Shown here in pieces: positions 1 through 9,021 of a stretch of 64,000 nucleotides of DNA (position 1 is its first letter; each line of letters starts with the position of its first letter). Made by a program: the position numbers and the translations under genes. Under the pieces are notes generated by a model. The model ran no database searches and was not told the origin of the DNA. It saw nothing but the letters and a program-made list of their open reading frames with translations. Where the stretch lies: the NCBI GenBank assembly GCA_001725415.1, contig MEGH01000005.1, positions 73,218 through 137,217 of the forward strand, in the 5' to 3' direction. Source of the stretch: Pseudonocardia sp. SCN 73-27 (GTDB lineage: Bacteria > Actinomycetota > Actinomycetes > Mycobacteriales > Pseudonocardiaceae).

Positions 1-177
1 CGCGAGCCCGGCCAGGCCGACGAGCGCGAGCCGCAGCTGCGCGCGGCGCAGGCGTTCGGCGCGGTCGCGCTCGGTGGCCGAGAGCCGCGGGGGTGGCGAC
101 GACACCCCGCCACGGCGGGCGGTGAGCACGACGGCGGTCTGCGGGCTGGTGACGGTGACGCGCCGGGCCTTGCTCAC
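1..177 (-). CDS. Membrane protein, N-terminal part only
   Basis: Runs off the left edge. From a GTG at 177 the frame stays open for 59 codons to base 1. It reads a basic N-terminus (SKARRVTVTSPQTA), a Ser/Pro stretch, then an Arg-rich segment entering a hydrophobic run (LRLALVGLAGLA) that looks like a first membrane helix. The start is 8 bases past the stop of the LytTR regulator, so it is probably the third gene of that operon. In actinobacteria such pairs often precede small membrane proteins and acetate-type symporters; that is family context, not visible here. Function unknown. Confidence 0.5.
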   Translation of the reverse strand, partial: MSKARRVTVTSPQTAVVLTARRGGVSSPPPRLSATERDRAERLRRAQLRLALVGLAGLA

Positions 178-184
178 CACCCGC

Positions 185-979
185 TCACCGGGCCCCGCGC
201 AGGTCGCCCCGGGTCGCGGCGTCGAGCAGCAGGTCGCGCAGCGCGCGGGCGTGCCGGCGGCTCACCGGGACGTCGCCCGCGTCGGTGTGGGCGAGCAGCC
301 CGCCGCCGCTGTCGCTGCGCAGCTCCAGCACGGAGCTGACGTCGAGCAGGAAGCTGCGGTGCACGCGGGTGTAGCCGTGGTCGGCCCAGTGCTCCTCGAG
401 CCGCGAGATCGGCATCCGCAGCAGGTGCGACGCGCCGCGGGTGTGCAGCCGCACGTAGTCGCCCTGGGCCTCGACGAACCGCACGTCGTCGCGGCGCACC
501 CAGCGGGTCCGCCCGGCCAGCTCCACCGGGACCGCGGCCAGCTGGTCGACGGGCTCGGCGGTACGCACGCCCGCCGGCTCCTCCTCGCGGGACGCCCCGA
601 CGACGCGGCGGATCCGGGCGAGCGCACCGTCGAGACGTTCCGTCGACACCGGTTTGAGCAGGTAGTCCAGAGCGCCGACGCCGTAGGCCGACACGGCGTG
701 CTCCTCGAACGCGGTGACGAACACGATCTCCGGCGGGTCGGCCAGCCGCGACAGCAGCGACCCCAGCTCCAGCCCGTCCATGCCCGGCATCGAGATGTCG
801 AGGAACGCCGCGTCGAACGGGCCGTCGCGGTCGGCGGACTGGATCAGCCGCAACGCCGTCACCGCGTCGCCGGCCGGGACGACCTCGGCCACGCACGGCG
901 AGTCCCGCAGCAGTCCGCACAGGTCGTCGAGGGCGGGCGCGACGTCGTCGACGACCAGGACCCGTAGCCGGTCTGCCAT
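185..979 (-). CDS. LytTR-family response regulator
   Basis: 264 aa. Residues 1-120 form a receiver domain: acidic pair D11/D12, phospho-acceptor D61 in [11 protein letters not shown], and conserved K109 in LLKP. After a short linker, residues about 150-250 are a LytTR DNA-binding domain ([20 protein letters not shown], then [11 protein letters not shown]). It should be phosphorylated by the kinase encoded just upstream and act as a transcription factor. Its ATG shares one base with the kinase stop (TGATG at 981-977), which indicates translational coupling. LytTR regulators usually bind paired 9-bp direct repeats; no target could be assigned in the window. Confidence 0.92.
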   Translation of the reverse strand: MADRLRVLVVDDVAPALDDLCGLLRDSPCVAEVVPAGDAVTALRLIQSADRDGPFDAAFLDISMPGMDGLELGSLLSRLADPPEIVFVTAFEEHAVSAYGVGALDYLLKPVSTERLDGALARIRRVVGASREEEPAGVRTAEPVDQLAAVPVELAGRTRWVRRDDVRFVEAQGDYVRLHTRGASHLLRMPISRLEEHWADHGYTRVHRSFLLDVSSVLELRSDSGGGLLAHTDAGDVPVSRRHARALRDLLLDAATRGDLRGAR

Positions 980-2163
980 CAGCCCGCCACCACCCCGGGC
1001 GCGAACCGCGGCACCCGCACGACGATCCGGGTGCCCGCGCCCTGGGCCGTCTCGATCACCAGGCCGTACTGCGGCCCGTAGACCGCGCGGAGCCTGCGGT
1101 CGACGTTCGCGAGCGCCAGCCCGGACCCCGACGCGTCACCCGCGAGCGCCGCACGGGCGTGCTCCGGGTCCATGCCGGGACCGTCGTCCTCGACCGCGAT
1201 GACGCAGTCCGTGCCTTGCGCCTCGCCGCTGACCTGCACCGATCCGCCACCCTCGATCCGCTCCACCCCGTGCTGCACCGCGTTCTCCACGAGCGGCTGC
1301 AGCGTGAGGAACGGCAGTGCGACGGGAAGCACCTCCGGCGCGATCCGCACCTGCACCCGCAGCCGCTCCCCCAGCACCGCCCGCGCCAGCTCCAGGTAGG
1401 CCTCGATCGCGCGGAACTCCCCGGCCAGCGTCGTGTACTCGCCGTGGCGGGCCAGGTTGTGCCGGATGTACTCGGCGAAGTCGCGGATCAGCTCGCGGGC
1501 CCGGTCGGGGTCCGAGCGCACGAACGCGGCGATCGTCGTCAACGCGTTGTAGACGAAGTGCGGCGAGATCTCCGCGCGCAATGCCCGCAGCTCCGCCCGC
1601 TCCGCCGCCTCCGCCGACGACTCCAGCCTGCCGCGGGCCAGCGCCTCCCCCGTCCACGCGGCGGCCTGCCGTGCCGCGGCCGCCGGGACCGCGCCGACGA
1701 CGACCAGCACCCCGCCCGGCTCACCCCGCACCGGCAGCGGCAGCGCCAAGGTGCGGCCCGCGCGGCCGGCCCGGTGCCCGTCGCGACGCACCTGGTCGAC
1801 GAGATCGCCCGCGCCCTCGTCGGGCCGCCCGGCCCAGGCCAGCGGCCCCGACAGGCCCGTGAGCCCGACCGCGTCGGCGTCGAGGAGCGTGCGCAGCCGG
1901 CGCGCGGCCGCCCCGGCCCGGTCGTGGACGAGCCCGCCCCGCAGGTCCTCGGCGATCGCCTGGCCCACCGCCAGCACCGCCATCGCGTCGGACGCGGGAA
2001 GCCGCCGCGACCGCGTCCACCACCGGCGCCGGCGCCCGGCCGGCTCGTCGGACGTGCCGGGATCGGCCCGGTCGGGGGCTTCGTCGCCCACGACGCGCTT
2101 CGTCCCGATCGCGTCCACGGCGTCACTGTAGTGACCGCCACCACCGCGACCCGGGTCGCGCAT
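979..2163 (-). CDS. LytS-type sensor histidine kinase
   Basis: 394 aa from the ATG at 2163, which follows a GGGGGTG ribosome site; a GTG at 2118 is the alternative start. No membrane helix is visible. Residues about 60-180 look like a GAF-type cytoplasmic sensor. The His_kinase motif has H202 in [16 protein letters not shown], followed by an N-box ([13 protein letters not shown]) and G-boxes ([21 protein letters not shown]) of the HATPase domain. This is the LytS/YpdA-like kinase class that partners LytTR regulators. It is divergent from the Calvin-cycle gene fbp across a 174-base gap holding a tandem repeat. The signal sensed is not evident. Confidence 0.88.
   Translation of the reverse strand: MRDPGRGGGGHYSDAVDAIGTKRVVGDEAPDRADPGTSDEPAGRRRRWWTRSRRLPASDAMAVLAVGQAIAEDLRGGLVHDRAGAAARRLRTLLDADAVGLTGLSGPLAWAGRPDEGAGDLVDQVRRDGHRAGRAGRTLALPLPVRGEPGGVLVVVGAVPAAAARQAAAWTGEALARGRLESSAEAAERAELRALRAEISPHFVYNALTTIAAFVRSDPDRARELIRDFAEYIRHNLARHGEYTTLAGEFRAIEAYLELARAVLGERLRVQVRIAPEVLPVALPFLTLQPLVENAVQHGVERIEGGGSVQVSGEAQGTDCVIAVEDDGPGMDPEHARAALAGDASGSGLALANVDRRLRAVYGPQYGLVIETAQGAGTRIVVRVPRFAPGVVAG
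2122..2135. promoter_or_regulatory. Small inverted repeat near the kinase 5' end
   Basis: GTCACT-gt-AGTGAC is a perfect 6-bp inverted repeat with a 2-nt centre. It falls just inside the kinase ORF if the ATG at 2163 is used, or just upstream of the start if the GTG at 2118 is used. It could be an operator for the kinase or for divergent fbp; it is short enough to be chance. Confidence 0.3.
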
Positions 2164-2218
2164 CACCCCCTGCCCGCCACCCCGGTAGGGGATGGGCCGC
2201 GCGACGGCGGACGGCACC

Positions 2219-2278
2219 CTCCTTGTCATGGACGGGCCGCGCCGTCGGCTCCTTGTCATGGACGGGCCGCGCCGTCGG
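2219..2278. repeat. Exact tandem 30-bp repeat in the fbp leader
   Basis: Two perfect head-to-tail copies of a 30-bp unit (2219-2248 and 2249-2278) beginning CTCCTTGTCATGGACGGG and ending CGCCGTCGG. A weak partial third copy precedes them at about 2192-2218. The array lies 60 bases upstream of the fbp start, between fbp and the divergent kinase. It may hold paired regulator sites or be a recent slippage duplication. Confidence 0.8.
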
Positions 2279-2337
2279 CGCCCGCCTGTCCGGTTCTTTC
2301 GATCCTGTCTTCTGACTCGGCTGCGGGGAGAAACGCA

Positions 2338-3414
2338 ATGCTCGCCGACCGTACGACGCTCGCCCGGTTCCTCAACGACGAGCGGCGCCGCCACCCCGAC
2401 GCGGTGGGCGACCTCAACTCGTTGATCCTCGACGTCGCGATCGCCTGCAAGGCCATCGCGGGCCGGGTCGCCTACGGCGCGCTCGAGGGCGTGCTGGGCG
2501 CCCAGGGCACCGTCAACGTGCAGGGTGAGACCCAGCAGAAGCTCGACGTGATGTCCAACGACATCTTCATCCGTGCCACCGAGTGGGGCGGCCAGGTCGC
2601 CGGCATGGCGTCCGAGGAGCTCGACGACCCGTACGAGATCCCGGCCGAGTTCCCGCGGGGCAAGTACCTGCTGGTCTTCGACCCGCTGGACGGTTCGTCG
2701 AACATCGACGTGAACGTCTCCGTCGGCAGCATCTTCTCGGTGTTGCGCGCCCCCGAGAGCGCGGGCGGCAACCCGACCGCCGACGACTTCCTGCAGCCCG
2801 GCACGACCCAGGTCGCCGCGGGCTACGCCATCTACGGGCCGTCGACGATCCTGGTGCTGACGGTCGGGCGCGGCACGCACGCGTTCACCCTCGACCCGCG
2901 CCTGGGCGAGTTCATCCTGACCCGCGAGGACATCCGCATCCCGGAGTCGACGTCGGAGTTCGCGATCAACGCGTCCAACCGCCGCTTCTGGGAGCCCGCG
3001 GTGCGTCGCTACGTCGACGAGTGCCTCGCCGGCAAGTCCGGCCCGCGCGGCAAGGACTTCAACATGCGCTGGGTGGCGTCGCTGGTCGCCGAGACCCACC
3101 GCATCCTCACCCGCGGGGGCGTCTTCCTCTACCCGCGCGACACCAAGGACCCGGCCAAGCCGGGCCGGCTGCGCCTGCTCTACGAGGCCAACCCGGTCGC
3201 GTTCATCATCGAGCAGGCCGGCGGTGCCGCGAACACGGGCCACGAGCGCATCCTCGACGTCCGGCCCACCGCGCTGCACCAGCGCATCGCGCTCGTGTTC
3301 GGCGCCGTCGAGGAGGTCGAGCGGGTGGCCAAGTACCACGTGGAGAACGTCGACTCCGGCGTGGACACCCCCTTCTACGGCACTCGCGGCCTGTTCCGCG
3401 CCACCGCGAACTGA
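2338..3414 (+). CDS. fbp: Fructose-1,6-bisphosphatase, class I
   Basis: 358 aa. Start at ATG 2338 after GGGGAG. It hydrolyses fructose-1,6-bisphosphate to fructose-6-phosphate. The class I signature is clear: metal-binding [10 protein letters not shown] at about 115-124, [14 protein letters not shown] at 62-75, and [13 protein letters not shown]. Length fits the class I family (about 330-360 aa). Most actinobacteria use the unrelated class II enzyme GlpX for gluconeogenesis. The presence of class I, 25 bases ahead of phosphoribulokinase and clearly co-transcribed with it, points to Calvin-cycle regeneration of ribulose bisphosphate. RuBisCO is not in the window. Confidence 0.95.
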   Translation: MLADRTTLARFLNDERRRHPDAVGDLNSLILDVAIACKAIAGRVAYGALEGVLGAQGTVNVQGETQQKLDVMSNDIFIRATEWGGQVAGMASEELDDPYEIPAEFPRGKYLLVFDPLDGSSNIDVNVSVGSIFSVLRAPESAGGNPTADDFLQPGTTQVAAGYAIYGPSTILVLTVGRGTHAFTLDPRLGEFILTREDIRIPESTSEFAINASNRRFWEPAVRRYVDECLAGKSGPRGKDFNMRWVASLVAETHRILTRGGVFLYPRDTKDPAKPGRLRLLYEANPVAFIIEQAGGAANTGHERILDVRPTALHQRIALVFGAVEEVERVAKYHVENVDSGVDTPFYGTRGLFRATAN

Positions 3415-3439
3415 CCCGGAAAGCGATCGGAGCGACACG

Positions 3440-4321
3440 ATGTCGAGCAAGCACCCCATCATCGCGGTCACCGGCGCGTCGGGCGCCGGGACGACCTCGG
3501 TCATGCGGGCCTTCCAGCAGATCTTCCGCCGCGAGCACATCAACGCCGCCACGGTCGAGGGCGACAGCTTCCACCGCTTCGACCGCGCCGAGATGAAGGT
3601 CGCGATGGCCGAGGCCCACGCCAGGGGCGACCACAGCTTCAGCCACTTCGGCCCCGAGTCCAACCTCTTCGAGGAGCTCGAGGAGCTGTTCCGCACCTAC
3701 AGCGAGTCGGGCACCGGCAAGGTCCGCAAGTACCTCCACGACGACGAGGAGGCCGCGCCGCACAACCAGCCGCCCGGCACCTTCACCCCGTGGACCGACC
3801 TCGCGCCCGACTCCGACCTGCTGTTCTACGAGGGCCTGCACGGCGCCGTCGTCAGCGACAAGGCCGACGTCGCCCAGCACCCCGACCTGCTCATCGGTGT
3901 CGTCCCGGTGATCAACCTCGAGTGGATCCAGAAGCTGCAGCGGGACAAGATCCAGCGCGGCTACTCCACCGAGGCCGTCACCGACACGATCCTGCGCCGC
4001 ATGCCGGACTACGTGAACCACATCTGCCCGCAGTTCTCGCGCACGCACGTGAACTTCCAGCGGGTCCCGATGGTCGACACGTCCAACCCGTTCATCGCCC
4101 GCACGATCCCGACGGCCGACGAGTCGATGTTGATCATCCGTTTCGCGAACCCGAAGGGCATCGACTTCTCCTACCTGCTGTCGATGCTGCACGACTCGTT
4201 CATGTCGCGGGCCAACACGATCGTCTGCCCGGGTGGCAAGTTCGATCTGGCGATGCAGCTGATCTTCACGCCGATGATCTGGCGCCTCATGGAGCGCCGC
4301 AAGCAGGCCATCGGCGCCTGA
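3440..4321 (+). CDS. prk: Phosphoribulokinase, proteobacterial type
   Basis: 293 aa. Phosphorylates ribulose-5-phosphate with ATP to give the RuBisCO substrate. P-loop GASGAGTTS at 12-20, GDSFHRFDRAEMK at about 41-53 with the catalytic Asp, and FYEGLHGAVV at about 129-138. The length and these motifs match the short class I (octameric, proteobacterial) kinases, which in studied members are activated by NADH and inhibited by AMP. ATG 3440 follows AGCGACACG with a weak ribosome site, consistent with coupling to fbp. A strong hairpin follows the stop. Together with fbp it makes a two-gene Calvin-cycle operon, suggesting facultative autotrophy if RuBisCO is encoded elsewhere. Confidence 0.95.
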   Translation: MSSKHPIIAVTGASGAGTTSVMRAFQQIFRREHINAATVEGDSFHRFDRAEMKVAMAEAHARGDHSFSHFGPESNLFEELEELFRTYSESGTGKVRKYLHDDEEAAPHNQPPGTFTPWTDLAPDSDLLFYEGLHGAVVSDKADVAQHPDLLIGVVPVINLEWIQKLQRDKIQRGYSTEAVTDTILRRMPDYVNHICPQFSRTHVNFQRVPMVDTSNPFIARTIPTADESMLIIRFANPKGIDFSYLLSMLHDSFMSRANTIVCPGGKFDLAMQLIFTPMIWRLMERRKQAIGA

Positions 4322-4346
4322 CCGGCCCGAACCCCACGGCCACGTC

Positions 4347-4390
4347 CGCGGAACGGCCCCACCCGGGTGATCGGGCGGGGCCGTTCCGCG
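4347..4390 (+). terminator. Hairpin terminator after prk
   Basis: A perfect 14-bp stem (CGCGGAACGGCCCC at 4347-4360 against 4377-4390) with a 16-nt loop, 26 bases after the prk stop. No U-tract follows, as is common in high-GC actinobacteria. Confidence 0.75.
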
Positions 4391-4397
4391 TGCAGAA

Positions 4398-4455
4398 CCG
4401 CGCGCGACCTCACGGTCGATGCGGCGCCGGATCACGACCGTCAGGTTGCGCGCGG
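4398..4455. repeat. Palindromic repeat family A, copy 1
   Basis: Imperfect hairpin of 21-nt arms (19 of 21 paired) around a 16-nt loop. The arms carry the family core GCGCAACCTCAC, seen here as GCGCGACCTCACGG on the left and CCGTCAGGTTGCGCGCGG on the right. The same geometry recurs at 18627-18684 and 23187-23244. Noncoding here, just after the prk terminator. Confidence 0.85.
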
Positions 4456-4742
4456 TATGTCGTTCCCGGTCGCACGCGTCGTCCGGAACTGCTGCGCGCT
4501 CGTCATTGTTGGCCGTCACGGCGCGCGGATATGCTCGCCGCCGGTTCCAGGCCGCCGCACCCCCTCAGCGACGTTCCGGTGCCGCGCAGTACCTCTCGGC
4601 ATTGGCACGTCGAGCGCCTCCGCACGCCGTGCTGCCTCTGTCGGTGACCCCCGGCGATGCGCCCCGCCCTCGGGCAGCGCACCGCGGACGGGTCGTGTCC
4701 AGTACACCGCCGTATGGGCAGTTCGAGAGAGGTGTGTCCGTC
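4456..4742. other. Leader region of the first solute-binding gene
   Basis: Together with the hairpin and repeat before it this makes a 421-base gap without a gene. No small ORF with a convincing ribosome site is visible. A possible promoter sits at 4506-4535, which would leave about 200 bases of untranslated leader ahead of the lipoprotein start. Confidence 0.5.
4506..4535 (+). promoter_or_regulatory. Possible promoter for the first solute-binding protein
   Basis: TTGTTG (4506-4511), 18-nt spacer, TATGCT (4530-4535), resembling a housekeeping -35/-10 pair. No other good pair was noticed in this gap. By eye only. Confidence 0.35.
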
Positions 4743-6395
4743 ATGCGCTCTGTTCCAGGACGCCGCGGGGCTCCGGGACGCGTCCGGGGATCGCGGCTTG
4801 CCGCCGCGGTCGCCGCGACAGCGGCCGTCGTCCTCGTCGCGACGGCGTGCGGGTCGAACGGTGGTGCCACGTCCGCCGCCGCCAACCCCGACCAGCTCGA
4901 CTCGTCGAAACCCTTCGGCGGCGACGTCGCCGAGGAGGGCACCCCCAAGCCGGGCGGCACCCTGATCGTCGGCATGTACACCGAGGCGCGTTCGTTCGAC
5001 CCGGTCATCGGCTCGAACCTGATGGCCTCGGCGGTGTACGACTCGCTGTTGAAGATGGACAGCAAGGGCGTCGCCCAGCCCTATCTGGCGCAGTCGATGA
5101 ACAGCCCCGACGGCGGCACGACATGGGTCATGAAGCTGCGGCCCGACGTCACGTTCCAGGACGGCACCCCGTTCGACGCCGACGCGGTGATCTTCAACGT
5201 GAAGCGGCAGATGGACACCCCGGCCGCGCTGGGCAAGCTCTACACCGAGCCGATCCAGGCGATGACGGCCACCGATCCGCTGACGATCACGTTCGTACTG
5301 AAGCGGCCGACGGCGACGTTCCCGACATCGTTCGCACTGCCCTTCTCCTCCGGCAACCTCGGCACCATCGCCTCGCCGACCGCCGTGCAGAAGGAAGGCG
5401 CCGACTACGGCCGCAACCCCGTCGGCGCGGGCCCGTTCTCGTTCGTCCAGTGGATCCCGAACAACAAGATCGTCGTCAAGAAGTTCGACAACTATTGGGA
5501 CAAGGGCAAGCCGTATCTCGACGGCATCGAGTTCCGCCCGATCTCCGACACCGACGCCCGGTACGCCTCTGTCGCGAACGGTGACATCGACCTCGACATC
5601 GGCGGCTTCTTCTCCGAGCTGCGCCGCGCGTCGATGGACAAGAACCTGGCCACCTACTGGGGACCCGGCGGCGACGGCCAGTACCTCTACTACAACCTCA
5701 CCAAGAAGCCGTTCGACGACAAGTCGGTGCGCCAGGCCCTGATCATGGCGATCGACCCGAAGGCGCTCAACGCGACGCAGTACAACAACGTCGGACAGCT
5801 GGCGACGACGCCGTTCGCCGAGGGCGACCAGTACTTCAGCCAGGCCGCGGCCGACGCCTACCCGAAGTACGACCAGGCCGGGGCGAAGAAGCTGATCGAC
5901 GCCTACAAGGCCGGCGGCGGGAACCCGGACTTCACCTACAACACCGGCAACTCCCCCGACGACCACCAGCTCGGCCAGTTCCTGCAGGCCCAGTGGGCGG
6001 CCATCGGCGTGAACGTCAAGCTGCAGTTCGACGACATCGCGACGTTCATCGGCCCGATCATCCAGGGCACTCAGTTCGGCACGGCGACGTGGATCAGCGG
6101 CCCGTACGAGAACCCGTTCCCGTTCATGACGAACCAGTTCCACACGGGCGGGATCAACAACTACGGGAAGTACTCCAACCCGCAGGTCGACGCGGCTCTC
6201 GACCAGGCTGCTGCCTCGTCCGACCCGGCCGCGCAGGCCGCCGCCTACAAGAAGGCGCAGGAGCTGATCGCGGGCGACCTGCCGGTGGTCTGGCTGTCGC
6301 GGGCCGCGAAGGCCGCGATCGCGCGTCCGAACGTCAAGGGCGTCTCGCGGTACCTGTCGAGCGAGCTGTTCTTCGCGGGCACCTGGAAGCAGTAG
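4743..6395 (+). CDS. ABC transporter solute-binding lipoprotein, family 5
   Basis: 550 aa. Signal peptide with Arg-rich N-region, hydrophobic core and lipobox VATAC giving lipid-anchored C36. The rest is the family 5 (DppA/OppA/NikA-like) fold: GGTLIVGMYTEARSFDP near 75-91, an LRPDVTFQDGTPFDADAV segment, and NPVGAGPFSFVQW. ATG 4743 follows GAGAGG; a GTG three codons earlier is possible. No permease or ATPase gene is adjacent, so it is an orphan binding protein. It closely resembles the second binding protein at 9648. Its position beside a LysR regulator and a Rieske oxygenase suggests an aromatic ligand rather than a peptide, but that is inference. Confidence 0.88.
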   Translation: MRSVPGRRGAPGRVRGSRLAAAVAATAAVVLVATACGSNGGATSAAANPDQLDSSKPFGGDVAEEGTPKPGGTLIVGMYTEARSFDPVIGSNLMASAVYDSLLKMDSKGVAQPYLAQSMNSPDGGTTWVMKLRPDVTFQDGTPFDADAVIFNVKRQMDTPAALGKLYTEPIQAMTATDPLTITFVLKRPTATFPTSFALPFSSGNLGTIASPTAVQKEGADYGRNPVGAGPFSFVQWIPNNKIVVKKFDNYWDKGKPYLDGIEFRPISDTDARYASVANGDIDLDIGGFFSELRRASMDKNLATYWGPGGDGQYLYYNLTKKPFDDKSVRQALIMAIDPKALNATQYNNVGQLATTPFAEGDQYFSQAAADAYPKYDQAGAKKLIDAYKAGGGNPDFTYNTGNSPDDHQLGQFLQAQWAAIGVNVKLQFDDIATFIGPIIQGTQFGTATWISGPYENPFPFMTNQFHTGGINNYGKYSNPQVDAALDQAAASSDPAAQAAAYKKAQELIAGDLPVVWLSRAAKAAIARPNVKGVSRYLSSELFFAGTWKQ

Positions 6396-6407
6396 GCCCT
6401 TCGGGCC

Positions 6408-6449
6408 CGTGAGTGGCGTTATTGGCTATAGCCAATAACGCCACTCACG
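6408..6449. repeat. Perfect 42-bp palindrome, likely bidirectional terminator
   Basis: The 42 bases are fully self-complementary: the left half begins CGTGAGTGGCGTTATTGG and the centre is CTATAG. Arms are more AT-rich than the surroundings. It sits 13 bases after one gene's stop and 18 bases before the stop of the convergent LysR gene, so it can serve as a terminator in both directions. The perfect symmetry and distinct composition also suggest a dispersed repeat. Confidence 0.85.
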
Positions 6450-6466
6450 AGCGCCGGAGGCGCTCC

Positions 6467-7402
6467 TCACAGCGGGCGGGCGGCGCGTTCGACGATCCGG
6501 CGGAACCAGCGGTGGGCCGGGTCCGGTGTCAGACGTTCGTGCCACCACACCCGTTCGACGAACGGCTCCAGCGGCGCCGGCGGGTCGAGGACGCGCAGGC
6601 CCAGCCGTGACTCGAGCGTCCGGGCGAGCGTCTCCTGCATGAGCGCGACGTGCCCGGAGGAGGCGACGAGGAACGGGACGGCCATGTAGCTGTCGACGCG
6701 CACCGCGACCGACGGCCGGATGCCCAGCGCCGCGAGCTGCCCGCTGACGGGCACGACCGAGGGGAACTCGGAGTCGCGGTGGTACGGCACGACCCAGCCG
6801 GCGTCGCGCAGCTCGTCGAGGGTGAGGGTCTCGCCGTAAGGCGCATCGCGGCCGACGACGCACACCCAGCGGTCGCGGAACAGCAGCGCCGAACGGATCT
6901 CCGGGAGCCGGAACCGGGCGGTGGCGGAGGAGACGACCGCGTCGACGGCACGGATGGTGCGGTCGATGCCGGCGGCGAGGGCCTCGCGGACCAGCACGAT
7001 GTTGAGCCGGACGTGGGGTGCGCGCCTGCGGGTCTCGGCGGCGAGGCGTTCGCCCATGACGGCGATCGCGTAGTCGGACATGACGATCGTGAACTCGTGG
7101 TGCGAGGTCGCGGGGTCGAAGTCGGCGCCGGTGGACAGGAGCCGGTCGATGCCGTCGCACACGGTCTCGACCTGGTCGACGAGCTGGTGGGCGAGCGCGG
7201 ACAGCTCGTAGGCGGCGCCCTTGCGGACGAGCAGCTCGTCGTCGAAGTGGCGGCGCAGCCGGGCCAGGGCGGCGCTGGCGGCGGGCTGCGAGACGCCGAC
7301 ACGGGCGGCGGCACGGGTGACGTTGCGTTCGCGCAGGAGCTCGCGCAGCACGACGAGCAGGTTGAGATCGAGACGGGCGAGCCTCGCCGACGAGGACGTC
7401 AC
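6467..7402 (-). CDS. LysR-family transcriptional regulator
   Basis: 311 aa from a GTG start. Residues about 10-70 hold the winged helix-turn-helix (NVTRAAARVGVSQPAASAALARLRR), followed by the two-lobed effector-binding domain to the C-terminus. Length is typical. It is divergent from the Rieske oxygenase gene, the usual arrangement for a LysR activator and its target, so it probably controls the oxygenase and VOC genes in response to an aromatic inducer. The C-terminus converges on the first solute-binding gene across the 42-bp palindrome. Confidence 0.9.
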   Translation of the reverse strand: MTSSSARLARLDLNLLVVLRELLRERNVTRAAARVGVSQPAASAALARLRRHFDDELLVRKGAAYELSALAHQLVDQVETVCDGIDRLLSTGADFDPATSHHEFTIVMSDYAIAVMGERLAAETRRRAPHVRLNIVLVREALAAGIDRTIRAVDAVVSSATARFRLPEIRSALLFRDRWVCVVGRDAPYGETLTLDELRDAGWVVPYHRDSEFPSVVPVSGQLAALGIRPSVAVRVDSYMAVPFLVASSGHVALMQETLARTLESRLGLRVLDPPAPLEPFVERVWWHERLTPDPAHRWFRRIVERAARPL

Positions 7403-7454
7403 GCCCCCATCAGATCACGCCCGAAAAGCAAGGTAAGCCTTCCCTGAATTGCGT

Positions 7455-7468
7455 GTGACGGTATTCAC
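7455..7468. promoter_or_regulatory. Possible LysR regulator site
   Basis: GTGA-CGGTAT-TCAC, a short inverted repeat in the relatively AT-rich gap (7403-7659) between lysR and the oxygenase. Position suits an operator but the dyad is short, and no second activation site was identified. Confidence 0.3.
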
Positions 7469-7659
7469 CGCGCTGATGGCGCGTTAGACGAATTCCTTGT
7501 TTCCGCAGTGTGAATGGCCTGAGTTAACGTCGATGACGCAATCCGGCGGAATCCCGCCGAGGACACGAAATTCGCTCCGGGAGTGGCACGACCGTGCCCG
7601 GCAACAGCCGTGCCCGGCTCCCCGCCGTGCCCGGACGCGCGCCACGAGGAGGGCCGACG

Positions 7660-9009
7660 ATGCTGTCGCACGCGGACAACGAGACCCTGTGCCGGGTCGG
7701 GCCGGGGACCCCGATGGGCGAGGTGCTGCGCCGCTACTGGACCCCCGCCGCGCTGAGCGAGGAACTGCCGGATCCCGACTGCACACCGCTGCGGGTGACG
7801 CTGCTCGGCGAGAAGCTCGTCGCGTTCCGCGACACCACCGGCAAGGTCGGCCTGATCCAGGAGAACTGCCCGCACCGCGGCGCCTCCCTGTTCTTCGGGC
7901 GCAACGAGGAGTGCGGGCTGCGCTGCCCGTACCACGGCTGGAAGTTCGACACCGAGGGCAACTGCGTCGACATGCCCAGCGAGCCGCCGGAGAGCTCGTT
8001 CAAGGACCGGGTGAAGGCGAGGTCCTACCCGGTGCACGAGTCGGGCGGGATCATCTGGACCTACATGGGCCCGGCCGAGACCATGACGCCCTTCCGCGAC
8101 TTCGGCACGGAGAGCCTGCCTCCCGAGAAGACGCTGGCGACGAAGCTCTACGCCGACTGCAACTGGATCCAGACGATGGAGGGCAACCTCGACACCGCCC
8201 ACATCTCCTGGCTGCACGGGTTCTTCGCGGCAGGCGAGTTCGAGGACGACGGCACCGACAAGCCGGGCTACCCGTCGAACAAGGCGACGTGGCGGTTCTG
8301 GAGCCACGACCAGGCGCCGCGCATCGAGGTCGAGAACACCTGGTACGGCTACCGCTACGCCGGCCTGCGGACCACGCCCAACGGGCACACCAACGTCCGC
8401 ATCACCGAGTACATCGCCCCCTACTCGACGATCATCGCCGCGATCCCCTACAACACCCGGCACCTGATGGTCGTCCCGATCGACGACCACAGCTGCTGGC
8501 GTTACAACTTCGACGCGCAGGTCGACGCCAACCCGCAGGGCCACGGCGGCGAGCCGCTGCACAGCTTCAGCCCGTTCGAGACGCCGTTCACCCGCCGGGT
8601 CGGGGGCATCACCCCGCGCGAGTACACCGCCGAGAACGGCTACAAGCTCGACCGCGACGTCCAGCGGACCGAGACCTTCAGCGGCGTCGCCGACTTCGTC
8701 AGCCAGGACCTGATGGTCACCGAGTCCATGGGCAAGATCTACGACCGCAGCACCGAGCAGCTCGGCCAGCTCGACAAGGCCGTCATCCGGATGCGGCGCA
8801 TCCTGCTCGGCGCGGCCAAGGCCCTGGAGACCGACGGCACCCCGCCGCCCGCACTCGCCGGCCCCGGCAACGACTTCACCAGGATCCGGGCGGCCGACAA
8901 GACCCTCGCCGACGGCGAGGACTGGCGCTACCTCGGCACCGACGACGACCCCGCCGTCCGCGAGGCACTCGACTCCATCGGCCGGCAGCTCCCGGTCGCC
9001 GGCGACTGA
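7660..9009 (+). CDS. Rieske aromatic ring-hydroxylating oxygenase
   Basis: 449 aa. ATG 7660 follows GAGGAGGG; upstream in-frame starts lack one. Rieske [2Fe-2S] ligands: C70-P-H72 in ENCPHRGAS and C89-P-Y-H92 in LRCPYHGWKFD. The mononuclear iron site follows with H181 and H186 in GNLDTAHISWLHG. Sequence and length fit the phthalate 4,5-dioxygenase / phenoxybenzoate dioxygenase class of alpha-only (class IA) oxygenases, which hydroxylate or demethylate aromatic acids and ethers and need a separate reductase. None is adjacent; a VanB-type reductase is encoded 42 kb away. Followed 12 bases later by the VOC gene and probably co-transcribed. Confidence 0.9.
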   Translation: MLSHADNETLCRVGPGTPMGEVLRRYWTPAALSEELPDPDCTPLRVTLLGEKLVAFRDTTGKVGLIQENCPHRGASLFFGRNEECGLRCPYHGWKFDTEGNCVDMPSEPPESSFKDRVKARSYPVHESGGIIWTYMGPAETMTPFRDFGTESLPPEKTLATKLYADCNWIQTMEGNLDTAHISWLHGFFAAGEFEDDGTDKPGYPSNKATWRFWSHDQAPRIEVENTWYGYRYAGLRTTPNGHTNVRITEYIAPYSTIIAAIPYNTRHLMVVPIDDHSCWRYNFDAQVDANPQGHGGEPLHSFSPFETPFTRRVGGITPREYTAENGYKLDRDVQRTETFSGVADFVSQDLMVTESMGKIYDRSTEQLGQLDKAVIRMRRILLGAAKALETDGTPPPALAGPGNDFTRIRAADKTLADGEDWRYLGTDDDPAVREALDSIGRQLPVAGD

Positions 9010-9021
9010 CGGGCCACCACC

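Noticed and set aside
2164..3696. Upstream extension of the kinase frame to 905 aa across fbp
   Set aside because: The extension is antisense to fbp and has no family resemblance; the kinase domains all lie below 2163 and a ribosome site precedes that ATG.
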